NCBI GenBank assembly: GCA_002314455.1
Contig: DCFZ01000036.1
Coordinates: 75,940 to 139,939, forward strand
Direction: 5' to 3'
From: Lentisphaeria bacterium UBA1791
GTDB taxonomy: Bacteria > Verrucomicrobiota > Lentisphaeria > Victivallales > Victivallaceae
Length of the DNA: 64,000 nucleotides
Shown here: piece after piece, positions 1-9,267 of the stretch
How positions within the stretch are numbered: the first letter of the stretch is position 1
Layout: every line of letters starts with the position of its first letter
Notes under the pieces: model-generated
What the model was told of the DNA's origin: nothing
Seen by the model: only the letters and a program-made list of their open reading frames with translations
The model's database searches: none
Translations under genes and position numbers: made by a program

Positions 1-1
1 A

Positions 2-313
2 ACGCTCGTTGATCAAAGTGTCGGCGACGGCAAATGCAATATGGAGCTTTCCAATATCGCGATCGAACAATTGATTTCACGCATCAAGGAAACATCGGTC
101 AGTTTGAAAAAGATGTGCCCGATGTCGCGTGCAATGGCGATGTCCGGCGGCGTCGACTTGCGCGAGATCGACCCCAAAACATTGCAAAGCAAACTCGTTC
201 AAAATCTATTCTTTGCGGGCGAAATGATCGATCTCGTCGGTCCCTGCGGCGGATACAATTTGCAGTTCGCCTTTTCCAGCGGACGGCTGGCGGCGGCTGA
301 AATTACAAGATAG
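2..313 (+). CDS. NAD(P)/FAD-dependent oxidoreductase, HI0933 family (C-terminal part)
   Basis: The gene is cut by the left edge; the frame is open from base 2 to the TAG at 311-313, giving about 103 residues. The final segment contains FFAGEMIDLVGPCGGYNLQ followed by AFSSGRLAAAEI, the typical C-terminal flavin-contacting end of HI0933/YhiN/BaiN-type flavoproteins. Members bind FAD by an N-terminal Rossmann fold that lies outside the window. The substrate cannot be inferred from this fragment. It ends 17 bp before the uxaB promoter and is probably a separate transcription unit. Confidence 0.8.
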   Translation, partial: TLVDQSVGDGKCNMELSNIAIEQLISRIKETSVSLKKMCPMSRAMAMSGGVDLREIDPKTLQSKLVQNLFFAGEMIDLVGPCGGYNLQFAFSSGRLAAAEITR

Positions 314-329
314 TGTTACAAAATTACCA

Positions 330-358
330 TTGCCCTTGCAAGGAAGATGTGATATATT
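330..358 (+). promoter_or_regulatory. Promoter of uxaB-uxaA-MBL operon
   Basis: TTGCCC at 330-335, a 17-bp spacer and TATATT at 353-358. The predicted RNA start is about 25 bases before the uxaB ATG, whose AAGGAG ribosome site lies just upstream. Confidence 0.7.
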
Positions 359-391
359 CTATCAAAACCTGCAAAAAAAGGAGATATTAAA

Positions 392-1831
392 ATGTTGTTG
401 AAACGCACTGCCCCCCCCGCCTTGCCGATCCGCGCCATCCAATTTGGAGAAGGCAACTTTTTGCGCGCCTTTATCGACTGGATGCTCAACGGGATGAACA
501 AGCAAGGCAAATTCAACGGTCTTGTCCGCCTCGTGCAACCCCAGCCGCGCGGCATGTCGGAAGCGATCAATGATCAGGATGGTCTTTACACGTTGTTGCT
601 CCGCGGTTTTTCCGACGGCAAAGTCGTCGAAAAGCGCGAGGTGATCGAGGTCGTCGCGGGGTGCATTGACGCTTACACCCAATGGGCGGCGGTGCAACAG
701 GAATTTGCCAATCCGACGGTGAAATTCATCTTTTCCAACACAACGGAAGCGGGCATTGAGTACAAAGAGGAACCTTACACGCCCAATGAAACGCAGACGA
801 CCTTTCCGGCGAAGCTGACGGCGTTGACCTACGAGCGTTTCACGAAAAAACTCCCGGCGCTCACGTTCATCCCCTGCGAACTCATCGAGCACAACGGCAA
901 GACGCTCAAAAACTGCATGCTGCGCTACGCCGCGCTCTGGAAACTGCCCCAAGCGTTCGTGGATTACCTTGACAAAGAATGCGTTTTTGTCGACACGCTC
1001 GTCGACCGGATCGTCGCCGGTTATCCGCGCACCGAAGCCGCCGAGATGGAAAAATCCTTCGGCTACGAGGACAAACTCATCGACTGCGGCGAAATCTTTC
1101 ACTTTTTCGTCCTCGAATGCGCCCCCGACGCGCTCCAGGAATTGCCGCTTGCCGAATGCGGCTTCAACGTCTGCATCACCGACGATCTCACGCCTTACCG
1201 CACCCGCAAGGTGCGCTTCCTCAACGGCGCGCACACGGCGAACGTGCTCGCGGCGATCCTGGGCGGCTTGAAGCAGGTCGACGAGATGATGAACGATCCC
1301 CTTTTCGGCGACGTCGTGCGCCGCTCGATCTACGAGGAAATTTTCCCGACGGTGCAATTGCCCGACGCGGAAAAGAAATTTTTCGCCGACTCGATCGTCG
1401 AGCGTTTTCTCAATCCCTTTGCGCACCATCAGCTGCTCTCGATCTCGCTCAATTCGGTATCGAAGTTCAAGGTGCGCGTACTGCCGACGCTGCTCGATTA
1501 TCTCAAGCTGAAAAATGAACTGCCCAAGCGGCTCACGTTCGCGCTCGCGGCGTTGCTTCGTTTTTACCGTTTGACGCTCGACGCCGACGGCAAGGCGACG
1601 GGCAGCGTCGACGGCAAAACGTACCCGGTTTCCGATTCGCCGGAAGTGCTCCGGTTTTTCGCCGAACGCCGCGCACTCGACGCCCAAGCGTTTGCCGAAG
1701 CGGCGCTCGGCAACACGGCATTCTGGGAAATGGACCTCAATCAAGTGCCCGGCTTAACCCGACAGGTGGCAAAAGATCTTGCCGCCATCGAGTCGGTCGG
1801 TGTTCGCGAAGCGTTGAAAGGGCTTTGCTGA
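392..1831 (+). CDS. uxaB: Tagaturonate reductase (altronate oxidoreductase)
   Basis: 479 residues, the usual length for UxaB. It interconverts D-tagaturonate and D-altronate with NAD(H), a cytoplasmic step of galacturonate (pectin) catabolism. The N-terminus has the family signature IQFGEGNFLRAFIDW (about residues 15-29) of the mannitol dehydrogenase/UxaB nucleotide-binding domain, and the C-terminal half is the all-helical mannitol-dehydrogenase-like domain with RKVRFLNGAHT. AAGGAG precedes the ATG. uxaA follows one base after the stop, so the two steps are made together. Fructuronate reductase (UxuB) is the closest alternative, but the adjacent uxaA favours UxaB. Confidence 0.92.
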   Translation: MLLKRTAPPALPIRAIQFGEGNFLRAFIDWMLNGMNKQGKFNGLVRLVQPQPRGMSEAINDQDGLYTLLLRGFSDGKVVEKREVIEVVAGCIDAYTQWAAVQQEFANPTVKFIFSNTTEAGIEYKEEPYTPNETQTTFPAKLTALTYERFTKKLPALTFIPCELIEHNGKTLKNCMLRYAALWKLPQAFVDYLDKECVFVDTLVDRIVAGYPRTEAAEMEKSFGYEDKLIDCGEIFHFFVLECAPDALQELPLAECGFNVCITDDLTPYRTRKVRFLNGAHTANVLAAILGGLKQVDEMMNDPLFGDVVRRSIYEEIFPTVQLPDAEKKFFADSIVERFLNPFAHHQLLSISLNSVSKFKVRVLPTLLDYLKLKNELPKRLTFALAALLRFYRLTLDADGKATGSVDGKTYPVSDSPEVLRFFAERRALDAQAFAEAALGNTAFWEMDLNQVPGLTRQVAKDLAAIESVGVREALKGLC

Positions 1832-1832
1832 A

Positions 1833-3263
1833 ATGAAAACGTTTCGCATCCACGCGCAGGACAACGTTGAAGTCGTCTTGAGCGACGACGGCCTTGTCCC
1901 GCGCGGTCACAAGATCGCCGTCAAGCCGATCAAACAGGGGGAAACCGTCGTCAAGTACGGTATGCCGATCGGTCATGCGACGCGCGATATTGCGCCGGGT
2001 GAACACGTGCACAGTTGCAATATGGCGACGGATCTTTCAGGCGTGCTCAACTACGATTATCAGCCCGATTTCAGCGAAGTCACCGCCACTTGCGATGCGC
2101 CGCGGTTTTCAGGCTACCGCCGCGCCGACGGCAAAGTCGGCATCCGCAACCATCTTTTCGTCATTCCGACGGTCGGGTGCGTCAACCGCCTCGCGCGCAC
2201 GCTGGCGGAAAAGATCAATCAGGAACTCCCCCAAAACGTCGACCGTGCGCTCGCCCTGGAGCACCCATTCGGCTGTTCGCAGTTGGGGAGCGACCACGCG
2301 CTGACGCGGCAACTTCTCGCCGACCTCGCGCATCACCCCAACGCAGGCGGCGTCCTGATCGTCGGGCTGGGGTGCGAAAACAATACGATCGCCGAATTCA
2401 AGCAGACGCTCGGAAACTACGATCCCAAGCGGATCCGCTTCATCGTCGCCCAGGAGGAAAAGAACGAACTGGAAGCGGGACTTGCCGAACTGCGGGCGCT
2501 CGGCACGCTCGCCGCGGCGGATCAGAAGGAAAGCTTTTCGCTCGATCATCTCGTCGTCGGCTTGAAATGCGGCGGCTCCGACGGGTTGAGCGGCATAACC
2601 GCCAATCCGCTGATCGGGCGTTTCAGCGACTTTCTCGTCGGTCACGGCGGCACCGCGATCCTCTCGGAGGTTCCCGAAATGTTCGGCGCGGAAACGCTGT
2701 TGATGCGCCGTTGCCGCACCCGGGAAGTCTTTGACAAATGCGTCAAAATGATCAACGACTTCAAGCAGTATTTTCTCCGCTACGGGGAAGCGGTTTCCGA
2801 GAATCCCTCGCCCGGCAACAAGGCGGGCGGCATCACGACGCTGGAAGACAAGGCGCTGGGATGCACGCAAAAGGCGGGATCGTCGCCGGTCGAAGACGTC
2901 TTAACTTTGGGCGAAACAGTCAAAACGAGGGGGTTGAATCTCTTGAGCGGCCCCGGCAACGACATGGTGGCGTCGACCCTGCTCGCCGCGGCGGGGGCGC
3001 AGATCATCCTCTTTTCCACCGGGCGCGGCACGCCTTTCGGCACGGTCGTCCCGACGGTCAAGATCGCGACCAATCAACAGCTCGCCGAAAACAAGGCGCA
3101 CTGGATCGATTTCGACGCATCGGCGGTGTTGCACCGCGACATAACGGCGGTCGACCGGGAATTTCGCGACGCGCTCCTCGCGATCGTCAACGGCAAAAAA
3201 GCCGCCAACGAGGAAAACGGTTTTGAAGAAATTTCCATCTTCAAAGACGGAGTTACCTTGTGA
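1833..3263 (+). CDS. uxaA: Altronate dehydratase
   Basis: 476 residues, full length for UxaA. It dehydrates D-altronate to 2-keto-3-deoxygluconate, the step after UxaB. The first 80 or so residues form the SAF-type domain, and the remainder is the UxaA catalytic body with EHPFGCSQLG, VGLGCENN and LKCGGSDGLSGITANP, which carry the conserved Cys residues used for metal binding. It starts one base after the uxaB stop, and its stop overlaps the start of the next gene by four bases (GTGA), indicating a tightly coupled operon. Confidence 0.93.
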   Translation: MKTFRIHAQDNVEVVLSDDGLVPRGHKIAVKPIKQGETVVKYGMPIGHATRDIAPGEHVHSCNMATDLSGVLNYDYQPDFSEVTATCDAPRFSGYRRADGKVGIRNHLFVIPTVGCVNRLARTLAEKINQELPQNVDRALALEHPFGCSQLGSDHALTRQLLADLAHHPNAGGVLIVGLGCENNTIAEFKQTLGNYDPKRIRFIVAQEEKNELEAGLAELRALGTLAAADQKESFSLDHLVVGLKCGGSDGLSGITANPLIGRFSDFLVGHGGTAILSEVPEMFGAETLLMRRCRTREVFDKCVKMINDFKQYFLRYGEAVSENPSPGNKAGGITTLEDKALGCTQKAGSSPVEDVLTLGETVKTRGLNLLSGPGNDMVASTLLAAAGAQIILFSTGRGTPFGTVVPTVKIATNQQLAENKAHWIDFDASAVLHRDITAVDREFRDALLAIVNGKKAANEENGFEEISIFKDGVTL

Positions 3264-4054
3264 AGATCACTTTGCTCGTCAACCACGTTGAAAAAAGGGG
3301 ATTTCAAGCGGAATTCGGACTTTCGCTCCTCCTCGACTACCGCAACGGGAAATATCTTTTCGACACCGGTGCGGGGGCGGCGCTTGCCCCGAATCTCGCC
3401 CGGCTCGGCATCGCGCCAAAATCCATCAAGCGGGTGATCCTTTCCCACGGCCATTGCGATCACACCGGGGGACTGGCGGAACTTTCTCCTCAAGCGATCT
3501 ACGCGTGCCAAGGCGTTACAATGCCCCATTTCAGCCGCCACGACGACGGCAAGATCCATTTGCTCACGATGCCGGAACGATCCAAAAACGTGCTGAAGGA
3601 GTGCAAATTTCACAACGTCAGCGCGTTTCAGGAAATCGGCAAGGGAATTTTCCTCACGGGCCCCATTCCCCGCACGACGGCGGAAGATTGCGGCGGCGAT
3701 TTTTACCACGATGCGGCGTGTACGATCAAAGACGAGATTCCGGAAGAAACGGCATTGCTGACGGCGGGGGGAATTCTGGTGACGGGGTGCTGTCACGCGG
3801 GGATTCTCAACACGCTTTTTCTCTGTGAAAAAATTCACCCGGAAATCAAAATTCACACGATCGTCGGCGGGTTGCATTTGCGCCATGCGTCGCCGGCGCG
3901 GCTCAACTTGACCGCCGCCTACTTGCGCCGCATCAAACTCCGCCGGTGCGCGTTGCTCCACTGCACCGGCGATGAAGCGATCGCTTTTCTCAAACGATCG
4001 CTCCCGGCGTGCAAATTCGTCGATCTTTCGCTCGGTGAAACGATTTGCTTTTAA
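3260..4054 (+). CDS. MBL-fold metallo-hydrolase in the hexuronate operon
   Basis: 264-residue metallo-beta-lactamase-fold protein. The metal motif SHGHCDHTGG lies near residues 60-69, with further ligand candidates in TGCCHAG (near residue 179) and the late VGGLH. It belongs to the group resembling 7,8-dihydropterin-6-methyl-4-(beta-D-ribofuranosyl)aminobenzene phosphate synthase and related archaeal/bacterial hydrolases. The GTG start overlaps the uxaA stop, so it is translationally coupled. Its substrate is unknown; the operon position suggests, but does not show, a role with uronate-derived metabolites. No signal peptide is seen, so it is probably cytoplasmic. Confidence 0.8.
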   Translation: MKITLLVNHVEKRGFQAEFGLSLLLDYRNGKYLFDTGAGAALAPNLARLGIAPKSIKRVILSHGHCDHTGGLAELSPQAIYACQGVTMPHFSRHDDGKIHLLTMPERSKNVLKECKFHNVSAFQEIGKGIFLTGPIPRTTAEDCGGDFYHDAACTIKDEIPEETALLTAGGILVTGCCHAGILNTLFLCEKIHPEIKIHTIVGGLHLRHASPARLNLTAAYLRRIKLRRCALLHCTGDEAIAFLKRSLPACKFVDLSLGETICF

Positions 4055-4071
4055 GTGTCTTGAATTCGTGA

Positions 4072-5007
4072 TCACGCCATAAAATCCGGCGCGGGCGCAG
4101 TACAATTGATGATCTCGCCGCTTGCGCTGTGACGGAAGCTCAATTTCCACGCGTGAAGCGCCTGTCGGGGAAAGACCAGCGCGGCGCGGTCGGCGTCGCT
4201 CAATGCGTCGTGTTTCTGGCGCAGATAGAAATTTTCGTCAAGCCCATAAAGTTTATCGCCGGCGACCGGGTAGCCGAGCGAAGCAAGCGTCGCGCGGATC
4301 TGGTGCATCCGCCCGGTGCCGAGCGTCGCTTCAACGAGGGAAAATTCGCCCTTCCGGGCGATCTTGCGAAAGGTGGTGAGGCAACTTTCGCACTTGACAT
4401 TTTCCGGCGCCGTTTCCGCGTAGCGGCGCTTTTTGCGGATGACGGAAAGGTCGTCGTGAAAAAGAAATCCATCTGCCGTCAATTTTTCCGGGAAATCCCC
4501 GTGGACGAGGACGAGGTAGACTTTCGTCATTTCAACGCGTTCCAGCTTGGCGGCGACTTCAGGGCGGAGCGCGACGATCATCGCGCCGCTCGTTTCGCGG
4601 TCGAGGCGGTTGACGAAGTGCAGTTCTTCGCCGTATTTTTCACGGAGCAAATACCACAAGGTGTGCTTAAAAAAGGGGCCCGCCGGGTGCACGCACAAAT
4701 TTCCCGGCTTGTCGACGACGAGCAGATCGCCGTCTTCATACAAAATGCGATAGGAAAGTTCCGCCGGCGGCTCGACGAGTTCGCCGGGGCGGTATTCGAC
4801 GACGCCGCCGATCGCCAGAAGCGTATCGGGCGCAACTGCCTTGTCGTTGTAAGTCACCGTGCCGTCGAGGATGAGTTTGCGCCATTCGTCGGCGCTGCGG
4901 TAGGTGAAACGACCGGCGAGAAAGTTGAGCAAAGTCGTGCCTGCCGCATCCCACGTGACGCTGCTTTTGACGATGCGCACGCCGTTGTTTTGCCCGTTGA
5001 TCTTCAC
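4072..5007 (-). CDS. RluA-family pseudouridine synthase
   Basis: 311 residues from the GTG at 5007, chosen because it overlaps the apbE stop as GTGA and is preceded by GGTGG; a longer reading from 5091 would run deep into apbE. RluA-type enzymes convert specific uridines of rRNA or tRNA to pseudouridine. An S4-like segment near residues 30-75 precedes the catalytic domain, which carries HFVNRLDRETSGAMI with the catalytic Asp and the later GRMHQIRATLASLGYPVAGD. The exact target (RluC, RluD or TruC type) cannot be assigned. It is last in the ileS-apbE-rluA operon. Confidence 0.88.
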   Translation of the reverse strand: MKINGQNNGVRIVKSSVTWDAAGTTLLNFLAGRFTYRSADEWRKLILDGTVTYNDKAVAPDTLLAIGGVVEYRPGELVEPPAELSYRILYEDGDLLVVDKPGNLCVHPAGPFFKHTLWYLLREKYGEELHFVNRLDRETSGAMIVALRPEVAAKLERVEMTKVYLVLVHGDFPEKLTADGFLFHDDLSVIRKKRRYAETAPENVKCESCLTTFRKIARKGEFSLVEATLGTGRMHQIRATLASLGYPVAGDKLYGLDENFYLRQKHDALSDADRAALVFPRQALHAWKLSFRHSASGEIINCTAPAPDFMA

Positions 5008-5969
5008 GGTTCCACCAGAATGACGATGAACCCCATCCTGCGGAATTTCGCCGCAAGTTCGGGGCGCAGATAACAACTCGTCGAAGCCCAATCCGCCGTC
5101 ACCGCGTCGGGGGCGACGACGGTCGCGGAATAACGGAATTCCGCCGGACGCCCCGTCTTGGCATTGAGGATATGACCGTAGCGTTTGCCATCCAGTACGA
5201 CGAAGCGTTCATAATTTCCGGAAGTTGAAATTCCGACGTTGGCAAGCTGTTGCAATTCGGATTGCTTCACCGTTGCGTCGCTCGAGTCCGGCATCTTGAT
5301 GCTGACGGAAAATCCCTTTTTTCCGGGGAAAGGATCCAACAGCCGCAAATTGCCGCCGAGGTCGAGCGCGCCTTGGCTGACGCCGCAACGCTTCGCCGCA
5401 TCGGCGGCGCGATCGAGCGCATACCCCTTGGCGATGCCGTCGAGGTCGAGCGCCATGCCTTTTACGGGAAAGAAAACGGTATGCTTGGCGTCGTCGAAAA
5501 CAACGCGCTCAAGTCCGACAAGAGATTGCACTTTGGCGATCTTTTCCGGCGGCGGGAGCTTTTCCTGCTTGCGGTAAAATCCCCAGAGATCCATCAGCGG
5601 CTTGACGGTGACGTCAAAGGCGCCCTCGCTCTCGCAATATGCGCGCCGCGCTTCCAGCAGAATTGCCCAGAGCACATCGGAGCAGGCAAACGGCGTTTTT
5701 TCCGCCGTCGCGTTGAGGCGCGACAACTCGCTTTTTTCATCGCGCAGATTGCAGCAATCAATGACCTCCTGAAACGCTTTTTGGGCGGCGGCGGACGCTT
5801 CGTCGGAAACTTTTTCCGTTGCGTACCAGTCAAAGCACGCGATCGTACCCATCGTCGTAAAGCGGATGCTCCACCGTTCGGGGGATTCCCGGTTTCCGCG
5901 CAAAGAAAACGCCATCCCCGCCAGCAACAGCACAGCGAGGATGACGCCGCAAGCGGTACGCTTGGTCAT
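5004..5969 (-). CDS. apbE: FAD:protein FMN transferase
   Basis: 321 residues. ApbE attaches FMN covalently to Thr/Ser of exported redox proteins such as Nqr and Rnf subunits. A hydrophobic N-terminal segment (about residues 8-22) would export or anchor it; no lipobox Cys is visible, unlike many ApbE lipoproteins. Family motifs are FTTMGTIACFDWY, ALDLDGIAKGYALDRA, GALDLGGN and GHILNAKTGRP; the last contributes to flavin and metal binding. It starts three bases after the ileS stop and overlaps rluA by four bases. No flavoprotein acceptor is encoded nearby. Confidence 0.92.
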   Translation of the reverse strand: MTKRTACGVILAVLLLAGMAFSLRGNRESPERWSIRFTTMGTIACFDWYATEKVSDEASAAAQKAFQEVIDCCNLRDEKSELSRLNATAEKTPFACSDVLWAILLEARRAYCESEGAFDVTVKPLMDLWGFYRKQEKLPPPEKIAKVQSLVGLERVVFDDAKHTVFFPVKGMALDLDGIAKGYALDRAADAAKRCGVSQGALDLGGNLRLLDPFPGKKGFSVSIKMPDSSDATVKQSELQQLANVGISTSGNYERFVVLDGKRYGHILNAKTGRPAEFRYSATVVAPDAVTADWASTSCYLRPELAAKFRRMGFIVILVEP

Positions 5970-5972
5970 CGC

Positions 5973-8900
5973 TTATTTCTCACGCGCAACGGCGACTTTG
6001 ACGTCGACGCCGTTGAGTTCAAGCGCCGTATCGCCGGCGCCCGCTTCCAGCTTGGTCGCAAGGACTTCGCCCGCGATATAATCGTGGAACTGGGTCATCG
6101 CTTCGCGCCACGCTTCCGGCACCTCGTAGGCGACCGTGATGCGGTCCGCGACGTCGAAACCGGCTTCCTTGCGCAGATTCTGGATCTTGCTGACGAATTC
6201 GCGCGCAAAGCCTTCACGCTCCAATTCAGGCGTGATCTCGGTCGAAAGCGCGATGGTGATACCGTCGGAACTGGCGGCGACCAACCCCGCTTTTTCTTCG
6301 CGGTGAATGACGAGGTCTTCCGGAGTCAGCGTGAAACTCGTACCGCTTTCAAGCGAAAGTTTCACCTCTTTGCCGGCGAGAACGTCGCCGATTTCCTTGC
6401 CGGAAAGTTTTTCGATCAAACTTGCGGCGGCTTTCATTTCCTTGCCGAGCTTTTTGCCGAGCACCTTGAAGTTCGCCTTGCAGCTGCGTTTGACCAAATC
6501 TTCCTCGTCGGCGCAGAATTCGACGCTCTTGACGTTGAGTTCCTCGGCGATGATCGACGCGGCTTCGCGGAGCATCGCTTCGACTTCGGCGTCGGGCGCG
6601 GCGAGGATCGCCTTGGCGAGCGGCTGGCGCACCTTGAGGTTGTTCGCGGTGCGGAGGAAACGCCCCTGCGTCACGGCGAGCATCGTGTACTGCATCTGCT
6701 TTTCAAGACGCTCGTCGCGGCAGTCGTCGGGGGTCGGATATTCGCAAAGATGGACGGATTCCGGCATCGACTTGGTGCGCAACGTGCGGTAGATCGCCTC
6801 GGTCGTGAACGGGATGAAAGGCGCCGCGCTCTTGGCGAAAACCAGCAGAACGTAATGGAGCGTTTCATACGCTTCACGCTTGTCGGTGTCGCTCGCGCTT
6901 TTCCAGAAACGGCGGCGGCTCCGGCGGATGTACCAGTTGGTCAGATCGTCGATGAACCGGCTGAAACGGGTGGCGGCTTTCTGCAGGTTGTAGTTGTCCA
7001 ATTCCTCGCGCAATTCCTGCACCATCTGGCTCGCGCTCGAAAGGATCCAGCGGTCGAGCACGTTGCCGGGGTGTTTCGGGGGCGCGACGACCTCGGCGCT
7101 CTCATAGTGGTCGACGTTGGCATAGGTGACAAAGAAGCTCAACGCATTCCACATCGGGATCATCACGCTGCGCAGAATTTCACGCACGCCGCTTTCCGAA
7201 AACTTGAGGTCTTCGGCGCGGACGACCTGACTGCCGAGCATGAAAAGACGCAACGCATCGGCGCCGCAACGGTTGATCACTTCCATCGGGTCGGGGTAGT
7301 TCTTGAGCCGCTTGGACATCTTGCGGCCGTCCTCGGCGAGGACAAGTCCGTTGACGACGACGTTGCGGTAGGGCGACTGATCGAAAAGGCAACTGCCGAG
7401 CACCATCAGCGTGTAGAACCAGCCACGCGTCTGATCGAGCCCCTCGGCGATGAAATCGGCGGGGAAGTTCGCTTCAAAATGTTCCTTGTTTTCAAAGGGG
7501 TAATGCTGTTGCGCATAGGGCATCGAGCCGGACTCAAACCAGCAGTCGAGCACTTCCGGCGTGCGGTGATAGCTCTTGCCGTCGCGGTGAATGACGATCT
7601 TGTCGATGTAATGTTTGTGCAGATCAACCACCTTTTCGCCGGAAAGCGCCTCAAGTTCAGCGGCGCTGCCGACGCAGATGCGGTCATCGGGATCGTCGTC
7701 GTTGATCCAGACGGGGATGCAGGAGCCCCAGAAACGGTTGCGGCTGATATTCCAGTCGCGCGCATTTTCGAGCCAGTTGCCGAAACGCTTGCCGCCGACG
7801 TAGTCGGGAGTCCAGTGAACCTTTTCATTGTTGGCGGCGAGCCGTTCGTGGAGATCCTCGACCTTGACGTACCACGCTTCGATCGCACGGTAGATCAGCG
7901 GCGTGTCGGTGCGGTCGCAGAAAGGATAGCTGTGGGTGATCGTCGCTTGATGGACGAGTTTGCCCTCGGCCTTGAGCCGCGCAATAATGTCCTTGTCGCA
8001 ATCCTTGCAGAAACGCCCCGCGTATTCAGGGAGTTTGCCGGTGAAATTGCACGACGAATCCAACGGATCGGCGATCGCGGTGATGCCCGCTTCGCGGCAG
8101 ACGCGGAAGTCGTCTTCACCGTAAGCGGGGGCGATGTGCACCAAGCCGACGCCGTCGTCGGTGCTGACGTAATTGTCGTTGAGCACGACAAAACACCCCT
8201 CTTTCGCCAAGTCGGCGTAGTAGGGGAAAATCGGCTGATAACGCCAGCCCTTGAGGTCGCTGCCCTTGAGCTTGGCGACGATCTCGAAGGTGCCTTCCTT
8301 TTTGAAGATCGTGGCGCGGCGCGCTTCCGCCATCACATAACAGGGTTTCGCCTCGTCGGTGAGGTCGCGCACGACGACGTAGTCGATGTCGCTCCCGGCG
8401 CAGATCGCGAGGTTTTCGGGCAGAGTCCACGGCGTCGTCGTCCACACCATCAGATAGGTCGTGCCCCACGCCGGATCGCTGCCCGAAAGCACGGGCGTGC
8501 GCACCGTGACGGTCGGATCCTGAACATCCTTGTAGTTGCTGCCCGCCTCAAAGTTGGAAAGCGGCGTCGAGAGCTTCCAGGAATACGGCATGATCCGGTA
8601 GGATTTGTATACGCGGCCCTGATTCCAAAGCTGTTTGAAGACCCACCAGATGGTTTCCATAAAGGAACGGTCCATCGTCTTGTAATCGTGGTCGAAATCG
8701 ACCCAGCGCCCCATGCGGGTGACGGTATTGCGCCATTCGGCGACGTAGCGCTGCACCATCGAGCGGCATTGCTCGTTGAATTTGTCGACGCCGAATTTCT
8801 TGATCTCGTGCGCGCCGGAAATGCCGAGCGCATCCTGCGCCAACGCCTCGATCGGCAGACCGTGGCAGTCCCAGCCGAAACGGCGTTCGACATACTTGCC

Positions 8901-9128
8901 GCGCATCGTCTGATAACGGGGCACGACGTCCTTGATCGTACCGGCGAGCAAGTGCCCGTAGTGGGGCAAGCCGGTCGCAAACGGCGGACCGTCGTAGAAA
9001 ACAAATTCATCTTTGCCGCGATTCTGGTCAAGCGACTTCGCAAAAATCTGCTCGGCTTGCCAGAACTTCAGGATATCCTCCTCCAAACGGGGGAAATCCA
9101 CCTGCCCGGAAATCGGCGGAAACGCCAT
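5973..9128 (-). CDS. ileS: Isoleucyl-tRNA synthetase, long (type 2-like) form
   Basis: 1051-residue class I synthetase that charges tRNA-Ile. The HIGH-type motif is HYGH in FATGLPHYGHLLAG near the N-terminus, followed by the editing insertion. The second signature is KMSKRLKNYPDP rather than the KMSKS-LGN form usual in bacterial type 1 IleRS. Length and KMSKR match the eukaryote-like type 2 group, which is often insensitive to mupirocin. AAGGAG stands seven bases before the ATG. A terminator separates it from rpmB upstream; apbE and rluA follow in the same operon. No T-box leader is visible. Confidence 0.95.
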   Translation of the reverse strand: MAFPPISGQVDFPRLEEDILKFWQAEQIFAKSLDQNRGKDEFVFYDGPPFATGLPHYGHLLAGTIKDVVPRYQTMRGKYVERRFGWDCHGLPIEALAQDALGISGAHEIKKFGVDKFNEQCRSMVQRYVAEWRNTVTRMGRWVDFDHDYKTMDRSFMETIWWVFKQLWNQGRVYKSYRIMPYSWKLSTPLSNFEAGSNYKDVQDPTVTVRTPVLSGSDPAWGTTYLMVWTTTPWTLPENLAICAGSDIDYVVVRDLTDEAKPCYVMAEARRATIFKKEGTFEIVAKLKGSDLKGWRYQPIFPYYADLAKEGCFVVLNDNYVSTDDGVGLVHIAPAYGEDDFRVCREAGITAIADPLDSSCNFTGKLPEYAGRFCKDCDKDIIARLKAEGKLVHQATITHSYPFCDRTDTPLIYRAIEAWYVKVEDLHERLAANNEKVHWTPDYVGGKRFGNWLENARDWNISRNRFWGSCIPVWINDDDPDDRICVGSAAELEALSGEKVVDLHKHYIDKIVIHRDGKSYHRTPEVLDCWFESGSMPYAQQHYPFENKEHFEANFPADFIAEGLDQTRGWFYTLMVLGSCLFDQSPYRNVVVNGLVLAEDGRKMSKRLKNYPDPMEVINRCGADALRLFMLGSQVVRAEDLKFSESGVREILRSVMIPMWNALSFFVTYANVDHYESAEVVAPPKHPGNVLDRWILSSASQMVQELREELDNYNLQKAATRFSRFIDDLTNWYIRRSRRRFWKSASDTDKREAYETLHYVLLVFAKSAAPFIPFTTEAIYRTLRTKSMPESVHLCEYPTPDDCRDERLEKQMQYTMLAVTQGRFLRTANNLKVRQPLAKAILAAPDAEVEAMLREAASIIAEELNVKSVEFCADEEDLVKRSCKANFKVLGKKLGKEMKAAASLIEKLSGKEIGDVLAGKEVKLSLESGTSFTLTPEDLVIHREEKAGLVAASSDGITIALSTEITPELEREGFAREFVSKIQNLRKEAGFDVADRITVAYEVPEAWREAMTQFHDYIAGEVLATKLEAGAGDTALELNGVDVKVAVAREK

Positions 9129-9183
9129 AATTCAAACTCCTTGCTCTCACTGTCCCGCTCGCGCGGGCGCGTAAAAAAAACGT

Positions 9184-9228
9184 AAAAAAAGGAACGGCGG
9201 ACGAAGTTGAAGACCAACTCGTCCGCCG
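9184..9228 (-). terminator. Intrinsic terminator after rpmB
   Basis: The minus strand forms a stem of ten bases (CGGCGGACGA with TCGTCCGCCG) extended by an inner GTTG/CAAC pairing, followed by TTCC and a run of T. It lies 40 bases after the rpmB stop. Confidence 0.8.
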
Positions 9229-9267
9229 AAAGATCCATTGCCGGTTTGCAACCGGTTACCGCGACGC

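Noticed and set aside
5250..9185. A 1311-codon open frame on the plus strand opposite ileS
   Set aside because: It is the antisense shadow of ileS and apbE in GC-rich sequence; its translation is Arg-rich with no domain, and both real genes are full length.
9129..9267. T-box leader before ileS
   Set aside because: The space before ileS is filled by the rpmB terminator and is too short; no T-box core sequence is visible.
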